27,242 nt of DNA from Rodentolepis nana (taxonomy: Eukaryota > Platyhelminthes > Cestoda > Cyclophyllidea > Hymenolepididae). The notes under the pieces are model-generated. The model had not been told where the DNA came from. It saw nothing but the letters and a program-made list of their open reading frames with translations, and made no database searches. A program made the translations under genes and the position numbers. The stretch spans positions 1-27,242 of the forward strand of contig UZAE01000290.1 in NCBI GenBank assembly GCA_900617975.1. The letters run 5' to 3'. Positions 1 through 10,115 of this stretch are shown in pieces (position 1 is the first letter of the stretch; each line of letters begins with the position of its first letter).

Positions 1-100
1 CGAAGTCAGAAGTCAAATGCCGGTTAATAGACTTTTTTGCCGTATGAGTATACATTGCCCAGGGTGCACCACGTGGAGGTAAGTCTATCGCACACCCCCC
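1..100 (-). mobile_element. SINE-like repeat family A, copy A1 (cut by window edge)
   Basis: This is the head part of the family A repeat described at 9786-10100. It matches the other copies from the 'agaagtcaa' block through the conserved 'cttttttgcc' and 'gaggtaagtctatc' blocks to a terminal C-run. The sense strand of the element is taken as minus, because the A/T-rich tail of complete copies lies at their low-coordinate end. The tail half lies outside the window. The inverted repeat atagactt (27-34) / aagtctat (81-88) is intact. If the boundary is right, the flank starting 'gttgaacaatgtaat' at about 101 should recur before the tail beyond the left edge. Confidence 0.8.
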
Positions 101-117
101 GTTGAACAATGTAATCT

Positions 118-440
118 CAAGCAGGCTGGGAGGTGCGATCGTGCAACTTCGCGTAGGGAAAAAGTACGGTCATGGGTGCGGAGAGCACCCTGCCAACTAC
201 CAATCACTGGTTTTATCAAACCCTCCCTTTTAATAATAATGACTGAGCTCCTTGTCTGCACACACACACACACACACTCACGCCGATGCCAAATGAGCAT
301 GTTCCATGTGATGCGTCTGTTTCACCAATTGCTTTGCGGTAGCTTAGCTAGTTTTGGGGATCTTTCCAAACAAATGGAGAATCTGCCATAGAGATTTCTG
401 AGTATAGTCAGAGCTTATTAGTTTAGCATGACGCTATAAA
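118..440. repeat. Interspersed repeat family B, copy B1
   Basis: This stretch of about 320 bp is a diverged copy of the one at 26925-27224, in the same orientation. Shared blocks in order are 'caacttcgcgta', 'tgactgag' followed by a C/T-rich stretch and a CA tract, 'gtctgttt', 'tagcttagct', and 'gccatagagatttctga' near 387-403. Similarity continues as weaker matches to about 440. The copy starts almost directly after repeat A1. It holds a (CA)n tract at 259-278. Boundaries are approximate because only two copies are available. It could be a SINE or a solo LTR-type fragment. I see no coding potential. Confidence 0.7.
259..278. repeat. (CA)n microsatellite inside repeat B1
   Basis: A run of CA dinucleotides of about 20 bp. 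The equivalent place in copy B2 holds only a short 'ctacacac', so the tract has expanded in this copy. Confidence 0.9.
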
Positions 441-3400
441 TTCCAATGCAGCGTATTTAGCAGATCTGAAGAAGTTTTAGTGGCAAATACCTGGTAATAA
501 CCAAAATTTTGCCTATAAAAATTATTATCAAGTATTTATTAACTTATATTTGCCAATTTCGTGGTAAATTATAAATAAGTATGTGATATCACCACATTTC
601 TACCTCATATTTGTTCTATTAGCACTGTAATGCATGCCGTATACCTAAACAAACTAAGTTGACAGGAGATCGTTCAATCAAAATACAAAGTTTTCTTCAT
701 TTTCATTGGTAAACTCGATACCTTATCTTCATGCAGTATTATATTAATAAATTTTCCCTCTTGCAAAGCATTTTCTACAAGTATTCGATAAAATGGTTTC
801 TGAAATTATCCCTACCACCAGCCTAGAACCTCGTACAATTATTTTGCCTGTGAAAGGTGATTAGTAAATTAGACAATGTTCAAATCGAAATCTGTTTCAG
901 GTTTTTTTACTATTCTGCCACTCGTTAATCTTGATGGGGGGGATGTTTAAGCTGAGTTGATGCCAATATATATAAAGGCAAACGTTGTTTTCTATGAAAA
1001 TAAATTGAAATAGTAATTGTCCATTGAAAACACAAAGGGGCTCAAAATTAAATTTAAAATTCTACTTTTTAATAAGTTCACATAACATATTTGAATTTGT
1101 TGAGCTATATCTTGAAAACGAAGCTGTTCACTTATATACGTAAAAAGTGATAGTTGTTTGATAAGGTTTTTCATTTTTAAAAAAAAGAGATCATAATTTG
1201 GCTGAAAATTTACTTCATGATTTGCAAGTTTATTCTGTATATAATATGACCATTTTGGTTTAGTTGTAGACAGGAAGAAATGAAGTGAAAAATAATGGTT
1301 CTTTAATAAGGCAATAATTTATTAAAACTGACGATTCGTTAGTGGTATTATTGACTAAGTGGGAAACAAAAGACCTTGATTAATGCACTAAAATCAAACA
1401 AAACTAGGGAAAGAGAAACATTCAATGAAACTCTATCTACTATTTGGGCTAATTCCATTAAATTTGTCCTATTGAATGTCTCTCTGAACTGCACATAGTC
1501 AAGCTTGTATTGGATCAAGAAAAGATAAGTCAATTTATTTGAAAACGTAGCTCATTGATCCCGTGTCAATTGAGGCATGTGTTTCATCTCCTCTTGGCGG
1601 TTTCAAAATTGTGTCCTCAATACCACAATGTCTGAGTAGATGGTGTGCATAAAGATCCAATATTTTGTTCACTCCAAATAATTAGTACGATATTTTGTTG
1701 GTTTTTGAAGTATTAATCGAAATATATACCCTCTTAGTATTTACGGATTTTGCAAATTAGGAGAAGGACACTTCGGTAAATGTAGCAAGTTCTATTAGTG
1801 GATGATATGGACAAATAGGCAGTCACTAAGTTAAGCGGTGGAGATATTTACATTGCTTATCGGAATCATTTAGGTTCGCATTTTCTTTCAAATGATCCAC
1901 CACAACTATTAACACGTTTGCGGAAAATTCCACTTGATAGATAAAAATAATTACTCCACCAACCGATTGTCAGTTCTAAATTCTTAAACACGTTTAATTT
2001 CTTCTAATAAACGATTTAAACGCTCCATAGGTAAACGTCTCTAGTTGGATTTTCCCTTGAGACGTTGATTAAAAACAGATTCTTTTGAGTATGTGTGCAT
2101 AATCTTGAGTGCTGTATATGAAACGTGGCATTTAAGAGCCCAATATGTACTTCAACCGATCTTGTCTGTCTGTTTGCTGCAAACATTCAAAAGTGGAGTA
2201 AAATGTGCTCGAAACATCTAGCCTTAATAAACACATTAGAAGCGTCTTTTTCTGAGTGACAGATAAATAACTTATGCCTTCGTGCGAGAAATCACCCTAA
2301 AACACTTGGAAAGACAGTAATGAAATACCGTTGACCATTAGATAGAACATTAGGGAAAGTTTGTCTTCCTCGTAGTTTTTTGTTATTTTGCACCGCCACA
2401 GGATATAAAATACCTGGAGTATGTGCCTATTCTGAAGCTTTCGTTCTTAATAATACCCTTAGCAGTTTTGATAGCTAGTTCAGAAATATTATTTACTAAA
2501 TTACGAAATCAATGAGAGAGGATGGTCATGTACTACTCAATTTTGCCTAATTAATAACAACCCTTGTGCTTTAAGATATGCTGACAGTACTATTACAGCA
2601 TTTGGGACAATGCTTAAAGTATAGAAAATGAAGTTATAAATGCGAGGTCATGGTACCTTTTGAATGACCAGTGAAGACCTGATCATAATTCGCAATGAAT
2701 ATAGTATTCCCATAAATGGACAAATATTTTATATGGCCTCAACAACAAGTGCGTCAGAGTGTCTTCTCAGCTTTTTCGGCCATCTCACTATTTCTGTCGT
2801 TTAGCTTTTATATTCAACATAACAATGTATACTATAATGTGAAACCTAAATTAATTACAAATTGGAAGATTTCTTGGGTGTCCTTCGCGTCAAATCGTTG
2901 CTCAATAAAGGATTAAATTGGGAAAAGCGCCGACGTGATAAATTTAACTCCTTTCCCATATTTATATCCTCGAAATCATGTCAAGTTGAAATACAAGGAG
3001 AAAGTTCATTTCTTTATCTATATCTTGGTATTCTGTGCCCCATCTCGAATGTACACAGATGATTTTCTTTTAGTTAGGGAAATGTAATTAATAATGATTA
3101 TGACACCAGATCAGTAAAAATATTCTTATTAAAACATACATTTGTCATTAAAATGTAATTTTTAAAAGAATATTCTCGCTAACTACGCAACAGACATTTG
3201 TGCCTAATTCAAATCCTACCTCAATGTGTTTTAATTAGAATTTAGGCGTCTGAGAAGGCAATTTGCTTTTTATGCGCAATTAGTTATACCGCTATTTGTC
3301 ACGTGTACATGGGAATTGCCATAATTTGTGGTTAGTGAGATCTGTGAATATGTGACTCTAAGCCTAATTAAGAAGGGAGGGGGTTAAATACAAATTTAAA

Positions 3401-6327
3401 TTGCTAAGTGCAAGGTGGTAGAGAACAGTTGGCAGTGAGCAAATTAAGATAATTCAACAAAAATCTACACCAGTAATATCGGTTTTTGCGACCATGGTGT
3501 CTTATCACAGACCAATTAGAGTAGATTGAGAGAATACACGTCTTTTCTATCTTTTCTCCATTATATTATAATGATGTGGATTGACAACCGGGCATAGGTG
3601 GTCATTTACGTTCTTGTCATCGTTCCATAAAGCGAGTTTTTCGCGTATTCAAGCCCTGACACTACAGGCATCTCCTAAGATATCAAGAGGATGAAAATGC
3701 CGTAACTGTACTTGAAATACTCTCCCCTGAGTAAGTTGTAGACACTGTATTTGCTATCAAATGTATGGACTTGAACAAAATTATAGAATATTTTTTTATC
3801 AGAACCATGACCCTAGACATGCTTCCGTAAATTGTATATGGCTCATCATATGGTTGTACACTCAGGTTGGAAACCATGAGGGCAACTCACATGTGACCTT
3901 CAAGTTTACTCTGTATAAAAATCAGTTCACCATAGTAGAAAATCATTATAGCATGCTCAATGGTAAAGATTTTTCATTTCGCGTACTTAGGGAGGATTAG
4001 CTAGTCCACTTAGAATAGGAATTGCTTTTAAAAGCATAAATATATAGAACTTTACTACTGACGTAGTGATTAGTGTACTCAATATCGAGTATCGTGAAAG
4101 GCAACCATAAATAATCATTGTGATCAATATTATTGTAAATATATACATAACCTGACAATATCCTCATCAGAATCTGCAAACGTGCAAAGATGAAACCGGC
4201 CAAATAATCATTCGTTTTGTTTCTAAGATTCTAAATGTGTTCTTTTATAAAATCATCTAAAAAATGCAAGGCCACTCAACTAAATGGGGATAAAGTGTCT
4301 CATTGAATACAACCATTAACAACTTAACCTTGAACAATGGCGTTAAAATCCAGAGTTCTCCCTCTAATGAGCAAATATAGAAGGTAATATGGCCTTGGGG
4401 AATTTAAATGTGGTTTTGTCAGTAATTATTTGGCACTTCCGACATGTTTCCTTAGGCCCTTTTGAATCATTCTAGAAATCTCTTAATTAAATACCCATAG
4501 CTTTATAAAATATAGAACTAATGTTTCCGTCAATATGTATTTAAGAAATGGTAATGATATTGATATTCTTTTGATGTATGTGTGCATGAATATCATTAAA
4601 AACAAGCACAATTCAACTTGATCCCCATTACATAAAGTTCAAATCGATCATTAGTTTTAGGAGATAATTTTTATGCATATCCTTAGGTGCTCCCTTTTCG
4701 AACCCTGTCTTGTTAGAGTAAGAAAAGACTCATTTGTTTATACCAACGGCCTTGAATTCTATCCGCGATTTTCGTTTGATCAGCAAGCACGTCTGCCTCC
4801 ATCTACAATCAGACAGATTTGAACTGGGCGAAATAAAGAAATTATAAATAAAAGCAATTTCTCGCTCCTGGAAAAAATATCCACTACAATTTTTACCCAC
4901 TTTCATTAAGAGCTAAGCTGTAAAAGAACGCCCTGGGACTTCTAAGCAGTGAGTTTTTAGAGCATGAACGGCCTAATCAAAGATGGACCTATGCGAAATT
5001 CGATCTTAAAGCAGAAGCCTAAGTTTAAACTTTTCCTCGTCTCAGTCATTAATTCCAGTCTAGATTGTATTTATTCAATAATCTTCTGTGATAAGAACAA
5101 AAATGGTTAAAAACATGGAAATACATATACAATAATTTTATTATAAACTAAATGCTAACTTGCCACCGTGAATTTAAGCACTTCTTAATTGTTTGAAGTC
5201 GCATTTTCATCGTAATATATCACATTTTTTGCACATGCATCAGTGAATTTCAATGTTGATTATTCAAACTTTTATACTGGATCTTATATTGAGTAAAATT
5301 TTCCGATTTCTCCAGCCACGCCCCACCACCGGATCAAGATTTCATTGAGGCGGAATCATAATGAAAAAGAAATGCATTGCAAGAATAGTAGCACATTTGA
5401 AAAAAAAATTCAAATAAACACCATGTCTTTCGCTAGAATGCAAAACTAACACTATGATTATTATAAATTGAAAGAAATTACTAAGGGGTAAATTGGCAAT
5501 ATAATGTAATATTTGTTGCAAGAAACTCATTACAATAAGAAAAGATTTATAATTGGCAAATCATCATATCGTCTGAAAAAATTCCAAAAGATCCTAGTAA
5601 TTCACTCTAGAATTTTGAACAAAGCTACATGGAATCCTGTGAGAACATTTAAATTCATCATCCTGTGAATCATCCTGAATATATTATCGCCCCATCAAAA
5701 CATTAAGCTGGAAATGTTAAAATGACTACTTGTACAACTAGGCTTCATAAAATAAGACGTGGCCAACCATGAATAATTAATTTTTCATTGGCAAAATAAT
5801 AAGCGAAGTTACATAAGTTAACTCGGATGAAATTTTTTTGAAAGGTCAATTAAATTGCAAGGCTATCGATTAGAAAAAAAGATGCTAATGGGTTTAAAGA
5901 AAAATGCCATTTGTATAAAGTTAGTTTTGGAATTGTGCAATGCTATAGTTATAACTTTGAATTCATATGCAAAATATAGTGAGAAGATATAATAAAATTA
6001 ATTAATGAACCAAGTTTATAAGATTTTAAAGCAAATATGTGCTTTAATTCCAGAGGAATGTGCATCTTTCAAATGGAACTAAACGTAGTTTCTTTCTAAT
6101 AACGAAAAGCAAAGACGCCAGAAAATAATAACATTTTGAGGTTAATAAAGGCTATTATTATTCTAATTTCGAAAAAAATATATATGTCATCTAGATTAAC
6201 AATTAACATAGTGTTATTACAAGAAAATAGTCACTGAAATTTGCCTTAACTGTTTTTAAAATTTTACAAAAATATATGTTTACTGAAAATTATTTTTGAT
6301 TTAAATTCATTTTGTTTTTTATTTTAG
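441..6327. other. Long AT-rich intergenic region, no gene recognised
   Basis: Nearly 6 kb with only short open frames (60-80 codons) on both strands. None shows a domain, biased codon use or splice sites joining it to a neighbour. I found no tRNA, rRNA or repeat copy of families A or B. The DNA is uniformly AT-rich with short A and T runs. It may hold promoter or enhancer sequence for the kinase gene at its right end, but nothing specific can be named. Confidence 0.7.
6311..6327 (+). promoter_or_regulatory. Candidate splice acceptor (cis or spliced-leader) upstream of the kinase
   Basis: A T-rich tract of about 15 bases ends in AG at 6326-6327, a typical 3' splice site. No ATG occurs between it and the kinase ATG at 6415, so a message spliced here would start translation at that codon. 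A second, weaker acceptor (tttacag) ends at 6380. Whether the partner is an upstream non-coding exon or a spliced leader cannot be told from the sequence. Confidence 0.4.
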
Positions 6328-6414
6328 TTTGTTTCAATTAATCTAATTGGATTGGCCTGAATAATTTGGCGGCTTTACAGTTGTTTGTCTCTTGCTGTCC
6401 TTGTGCTTGGCGTA

Positions 6415-7653
6415 ATGGCATTGTTTGATTTCAACGTATTACAGTTCATCGGCAAAGGATGTTACTCTATGGTATATGAAGTATCGCCGAAAAATGATCA
6501 GGAAAATTCGTCGATATATGCATTCAAACGAATTTTCATACAGGAACCTAATGCAGTTGAGTGTGCCAAACGGGAGCGGAACATTCTCGTGCGTCTTGCT
6601 GAAGACACAAATTCTTCTCCTTTTATACCCACTCTCTATTACTCGTATATTTTGAAAAATTCTCCTGTCCTTATTCTCCATCGTGGAAGCGGCTGGGATT
6701 TATTTCAACTATTAACTAGGCAAAGGCTACTAAGTGAACATGATTCTCGATTCTACGCCTCTGAGATTGTCTGTGGTTTGGAGTATCTTCATTCCATGCA
6801 AATTGTACATTTAGATCTCAAGCCTGAGAACATTCTCTTGGATAAGAGTGGTCATCTTATCATTTCGGATTTCGATCGTTCGTTTGATCTTTCTCTTGAC
6901 CAAATTCCTAAACCTAGTGACTTCGGTGGTACCCTTTCTTTCATGGCCCCGGAAATCGCCAAGCAAGAGTTGCTATCTACTAAGGCTGATATTTGGAGTC
7001 TTGCCGCCCTTATAGCTGAGATGGTATCGGGTCCAATTCGTCCTCTTTCCCGAAATGATGAACAAAGTCGAAAGTTGGCAAGGCAAAATCAGTTCAAGAT
7101 TGTAAATTTGCATAAGCTCTCTAAAAATCTTCAATCTCTATTTAATACATGTTTAACGCCGAATCCCAATGCACGGCCGGATATTGCTGGTGTGAAGAAG
7201 TTGAGGTTTTTCAAATTCGTCGATTGGGATAAGGTTATCAGTTCTTCCCTTCAACCGCCATTCGATCCTTCCACGTTTGGTTCTTCTCCGAGTATTTCTG
7301 ATTGGGGTGTCGATCCTTTTAATCAAATTCTTTTGGATGCTGCCTTTGATGAGCATATGCCCCTAATTCGGAGCAAGTTGGAACTTGACCATTCCAGACC
7401 GTCAGGTGGCATTCGTTGTGTTCCAGTCAAACCTAACTACGAAAAACTTAAAAAAGCAGGGATTAATATTGAGCTTATTCAGGATTACCTTGGTGATTTC
7501 AACTTCGTCCATCCCTCTCTTCGAAAACCTGATTCTGAAGTCCCTGAAACTTTTGAAAATAAAGAAGTTGGCGAAGTGCCTACATCGCTTGATGTTTCCC
7601 AGATGTCAGTTGAATTGGAACTTGTTCGTGAAAGGCATTTTTCTCGTGATTGA
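6415..7653 (+). CDS. Intronless AGC-like Ser/Thr protein kinase with altered catalytic motifs
   Basis: The product is 412 residues, and the kinase domain starts almost at the N-terminus. The nucleotide loop is G13-K-G15-C-Y-S18, with Ser in place of the third Gly. The ATP-anchoring Lys is K38 (AFKRI) and the helix-C Glu is E54. The catalytic loop is H132-L-D134-L-K136-P-E-N139, so the HRD Arg is Leu. The metal-binding motif is D152-F-D154 instead of DFG. The APE motif (178-180) and D192-I-W are normal. The domain ends with an AGC-style FVDWDKV...PPFDP segment (about 269-285), followed by a tail of about 130 residues with no clear hydrophobic motif. ATG 6415 is chosen because it is the first ATG after the acceptor-like site at 6327; the frame stays open upstream to 6361 without another ATG. 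There is no intron in 1.2 kb. The AGC tail suggests S6K/RSK-related kinases, but I cannot assign an orthologue. Activity is uncertain: Lys, Glu, catalytic Asp and Asn remain, so it may be a slow kinase or a pseudokinase. Confidence 0.9.
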   Translation: MALFDFNVLQFIGKGCYSMVYEVSPKNDQENSSIYAFKRIFIQEPNAVECAKRERNILVRLAEDTNSSPFIPTLYYSYILKNSPVLILHRGSGWDLFQLLTRQRLLSEHDSRFYASEIVCGLEYLHSMQIVHLDLKPENILLDKSGHLIISDFDRSFDLSLDQIPKPSDFGGTLSFMAPEIAKQELLSTKADIWSLAALIAEMVSGPIRPLSRNDEQSRKLARQNQFKIVNLHKLSKNLQSLFNTCLTPNPNARPDIAGVKKLRFFKFVDWDKVISSSLQPPFDPSTFGSSPSISDWGVDPFNQILLDAAFDEHMPLIRSKLELDHSRPSGGIRCVPVKPNYEKLKKAGINIELIQDYLGDFNFVHPSLRKPDSEVPETFENKEVGEVPTSLDVSQMSVELELVRERHFSRD

Positions 7654-8780
7654 CTGCACTGGCATCTGTCTTCTCACTATCGGAACCTATTTAGGATTTT
7701 AACACATCATGTAGCTTTCTGTGATTTATTTTTGAAGACTGTTGTACGTAGGTATCATTTTATAGATGCATTGTTTGCCAAACGCCTTATTTTTTAATTT
7801 GGTACTTGATAGTGAGTGTGGATATAGTAATATTGCTGGCTAAGTATTAGTTTTTTACGGCTGGTTGTGTGGGTTATTGTGTTGGTTGGCGAGCAGTGTT
7901 GAACTCGTTACTATTTCAAATATTTTCGCTGTGAATGTTCGATTAAAGGAAAGGTAGATTTCTGACTGATTTATCGGAATATCTATTGCGTGTGTATTAT
8001 CGTCATATTGAAGATCTGAGTTCACTATTTAAGCCTGACTACATTAATCGGATTCATGCTGGTCAGGTTTGATGCAATTGGATGGGGGGGGGGGGTTGCT
8101 ATTAGTTTCTCTATGTTTGCTGAGATGGGTTTGTCTTAGCCTACTTGGTAATGGTTGATCATTGAAAATGGGACCTCATTAGAGTTCTTTTCTAAAAATA
8201 TGTGACTATCTGAATGAATTTTGCCTCCCGGTTTGCGCTCGCGTACGCCGTTTGTGTCTTGCAAGTTCGCTGTATTTACGCCACTGCATGCTATTTTGGC
8301 TCACGGCCAGATTGCCCTAAACATAGTCAGCTGCCAAGATGTCCGTTGAATAATGTTTCCATTTACCATATTCTTAAATTGACTCAACAATTTGGTGCTG
8401 TAATATTGCATCTTTCTCATTGTTAAGGTCTATTTACAGTTGGCAATGATTTTATTTGTGGCATAAGTAAGGTTGAAGGTTAACTTGGACGTCTCTGAAG
8501 TCAGCTATTACGGCCTTGATGCTCCTCAGTGAGCTGAGGTGTTGACAGCACTGGTTAAGTTGAATTAATACAGAGATTGCTGGAATTTGACGTTTCACAC
8601 CAGGAGGAGCCAACAATACTGAACTTTTACTCCAGCCGAATTTTGGTAAATGTTTCCTTAAATTGACTTGTTAGTGATATATGAGTGATAATCGCTTGCA
8701 GTCGGCCTCGGGTAACATCCATCCGGTTGACATCTCCAATTTGTTCAAATTATTTTCAAATGAAATATACCCTGTAAATA
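7654..8780. other. 3' flank of the kinase gene; no further gene seen
   Basis: This T-rich stretch follows the kinase stop and probably contains its 3' UTR. A possible poly(A) signal ATTAAA lies at 7942-7947, about 290 bases after the stop. A run of 12 G lies at 8084-8095. A 70-codon open frame at 8214-8426 (+) has no recognisable feature and I do not call it a gene. Confidence 0.5.
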
Positions 8781-8795
8781 AGTTAGCTGCTATAT
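8781..8795. repeat. Left target-site duplication of repeat A2
   Basis: The 15-mer agttagctgctatat is repeated at 9069-9083 with one difference (C to T at the seventh base). The two copies bracket the family A element, as expected for target-primed retrotransposition. Confidence 0.8.
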
Positions 8796-9068
8796 TTATT
8801 TATTTCAAATGACAGGCGTTTTGATAGTTATCATTAGCCCTTTAGCTGACTTCGGGCTTCACAGGGGGAAGGAACATCAAAGTAACAGAAAGTCGAGGGG
8901 TGGGGAACAGAAGAGTGATTTATAGATGTAAAGAGACAGACATGAAGGCAGAGAAAAGGTAGGATGAGGACTGCGCCAGAAGTCAATCGCCAGTTAATAG
9001 ACTTTTTTGCCGTATGCGTGTACGTTGCCCAGGATGCACCACGTGGAGGTAAGTCTATCACGCACCCC
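8796..9068 (-). mobile_element. SINE-like repeat family A, copy A2 (internal deletion)
   Basis: This 273-bp copy lies between 15-bp target-site duplications at 8781-8795 and 9069-9083 (14 of 15 bases the same). The low-coordinate end reads ttatttattt, so the minus strand carries an AAATAAATA-type tail; the head on that strand begins GGGGTGCG. Compared with copy A3 it lacks about 42 bp in the middle (the block with 'ggggtcatggtagtttgaag'). It keeps the inverted repeat atagactt / aagtctat and the gaggtaagt block. An open frame of 75 codons on the minus strand is not conserved in length among copies and is unlikely to be coding. Confidence 0.85.
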
Positions 9069-9083
9069 AGTTAGTTGCTATAT
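9069..9083. repeat. Right target-site duplication of repeat A2
   Basis: The sequence agttagttgctatat is the near-identical partner of 8781-8795 and starts directly after the terminal cgcacccc of the element. Confidence 0.8.
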
Positions 9084-9770
9084 CAAATGTATATTTTCAC
9101 TCCTTTTGAAGCACTTTAAGTTAACTTGTTCCCTAATTATGTCTTTTTATTATCTAATCTTACACAGTCTGTTTCTGGCTTGCTGTAGCATATAAGAAGT
9201 TAAGTGCGTGAAATCAGTACGTATATTGAATTAGCTCTATTCTGTTAGGCTGAAGTAAGAGCCTTATTAGGTAAAAATAAGCAAATGAGTCAGCACTGCT
9301 AGGCTGTGTTATGGCACACACTTGGCTACAGGAAGGTGAATTACTCTATTTCCCACTAGTTTGAGCTATTTTTTAGATGTAAAATTATTTTGATCCAAGT
9401 AATACTTGTTAGTGTACGATCCGACGATATTTTTGAGTGGGGGCATAGAAAGTGATCTTTCAGGTGGAAAAGTTCGCAGTCATCTTTAAAGTAACCCAAA
9501 TTTTTATTAACTTTGTTTTTCTATTTGGGCACTAGTCGAACTTTCATTCATATCCACATTATAGGCTCACCGGATAGCATATGAGATCTACTCCTTTTTT
9601 TCCTGTAATTCGCTGTAATCAAAAAATTTTTTTCGACTGTTTGTTCTTATCAATCTCTGGCTTATTATGAAAAGAGATTTCTTAAGAGTCTAGGGCCTGG
9701 AGACTTAAGACTGACTAAATTGTCACATTTCTAATTCTACAATGAGATTGGGAGAACTCAAGTGAACCTT
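9084..9770. other. Spacer between repeats A2 and A3; nothing recognised
   Basis: Ordinary AT-rich DNA of about 690 bp with no open frame of note, no RNA gene and no further repeat copy that I can see. Confidence 0.6.
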
Positions 9771-9785
9771 ATGGTAAAATTTATA
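9771..9785. repeat. Left target-site duplication of repeat A3
   Basis: The 15-mer atggtaaaatttata recurs exactly at 10101-10115, bracketing the family A element. Confidence 0.92.
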
Positions 9786-10100
9786 TTTATTTATATCCAA
9801 TGGCAGGCGTCTTGATGGTTATCATTAGCCCTTTAGTTGACTTCAGACTTCACAGAGGGGAAGGAACATCAAATTGAAAAAAAATTCGAGAGGGGGGGGG
9901 GGACAGAAGAGTTTTTCAAAGATGTAAGAGACAAACACAAAGGTAGAAAAAAGGTGAGGTGAGTACTGTGAAAGTGGTCGAATATGACATACAGCGGGGT
10001 CATGGTAGTTTGAAGCGAGAAGTCAACTGCCAGTTATTAGACTTTTTTGCCTTACGTTGACCAGGGCGCACCCCGGGGAGGTAAGTCTATCGCGCACCCC
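9786..10100 (-). mobile_element. SINE-like repeat family A, copy A3 (best-preserved copy)
   Basis: This 315-bp element is flanked by a perfect 15-bp target-site duplication. Read on the minus strand it starts GGGGTGCGCGATAGACTTACC and ends in an AT-rich tail of the TATAAATAAA type. Length, tail, long duplications and a head end shared by all four copies in the window point to a non-autonomous retroposon mobilised by a LINE, rather than a 5'-truncated LINE or a DNA transposon. I could not find convincing polymerase III A and B boxes. On the plus strand it carries two splice-donor-like sites (gaggtaagt near 10077-10085 and gaggtgagt near 9957-9965). A run of 11 G lies at 9892-9902. Confidence 0.88.
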
Positions 10101-10115
10101 ATGGTAAAATTTATA
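10101..10115. repeat. Right target-site duplication of repeat A3
   Basis: Exact copy of 9771-9785, starting directly after the terminal cgcacccc. Confidence 0.92.

Noticed and set aside
27..100. Family A segment as a spliced-leader RNA gene (T-run plus GTAAGT donor)
   Set aside because: The T-run lies before the donor, not after it as an Sm site should; the copies have retroposon-type duplications and the sequence does not match flatworm leaders known to me.
3761..4000. 79-codon plus-strand frame
   Set aside because: AT-rich chance frame without domain, codon bias or splice context.
6385..6414. TTG at 6385 as kinase start
   Set aside because: A non-ATG start is unlikely in an animal gene; ATG 6415 is in frame, is the first ATG after the acceptor-like site and leaves the kinase domain whole.
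8214..8426. 70-codon plus-strand frame after the kinase
   Set aside because: Cysteine-rich but with no convincing signal peptide, cleavage site or cysteine pattern of a known family.
8834..9061. 75-codon minus-strand frame in repeat A2
   Set aside because: It lies wholly inside a repeat copy, and the matching frames in other copies have different lengths and stops.
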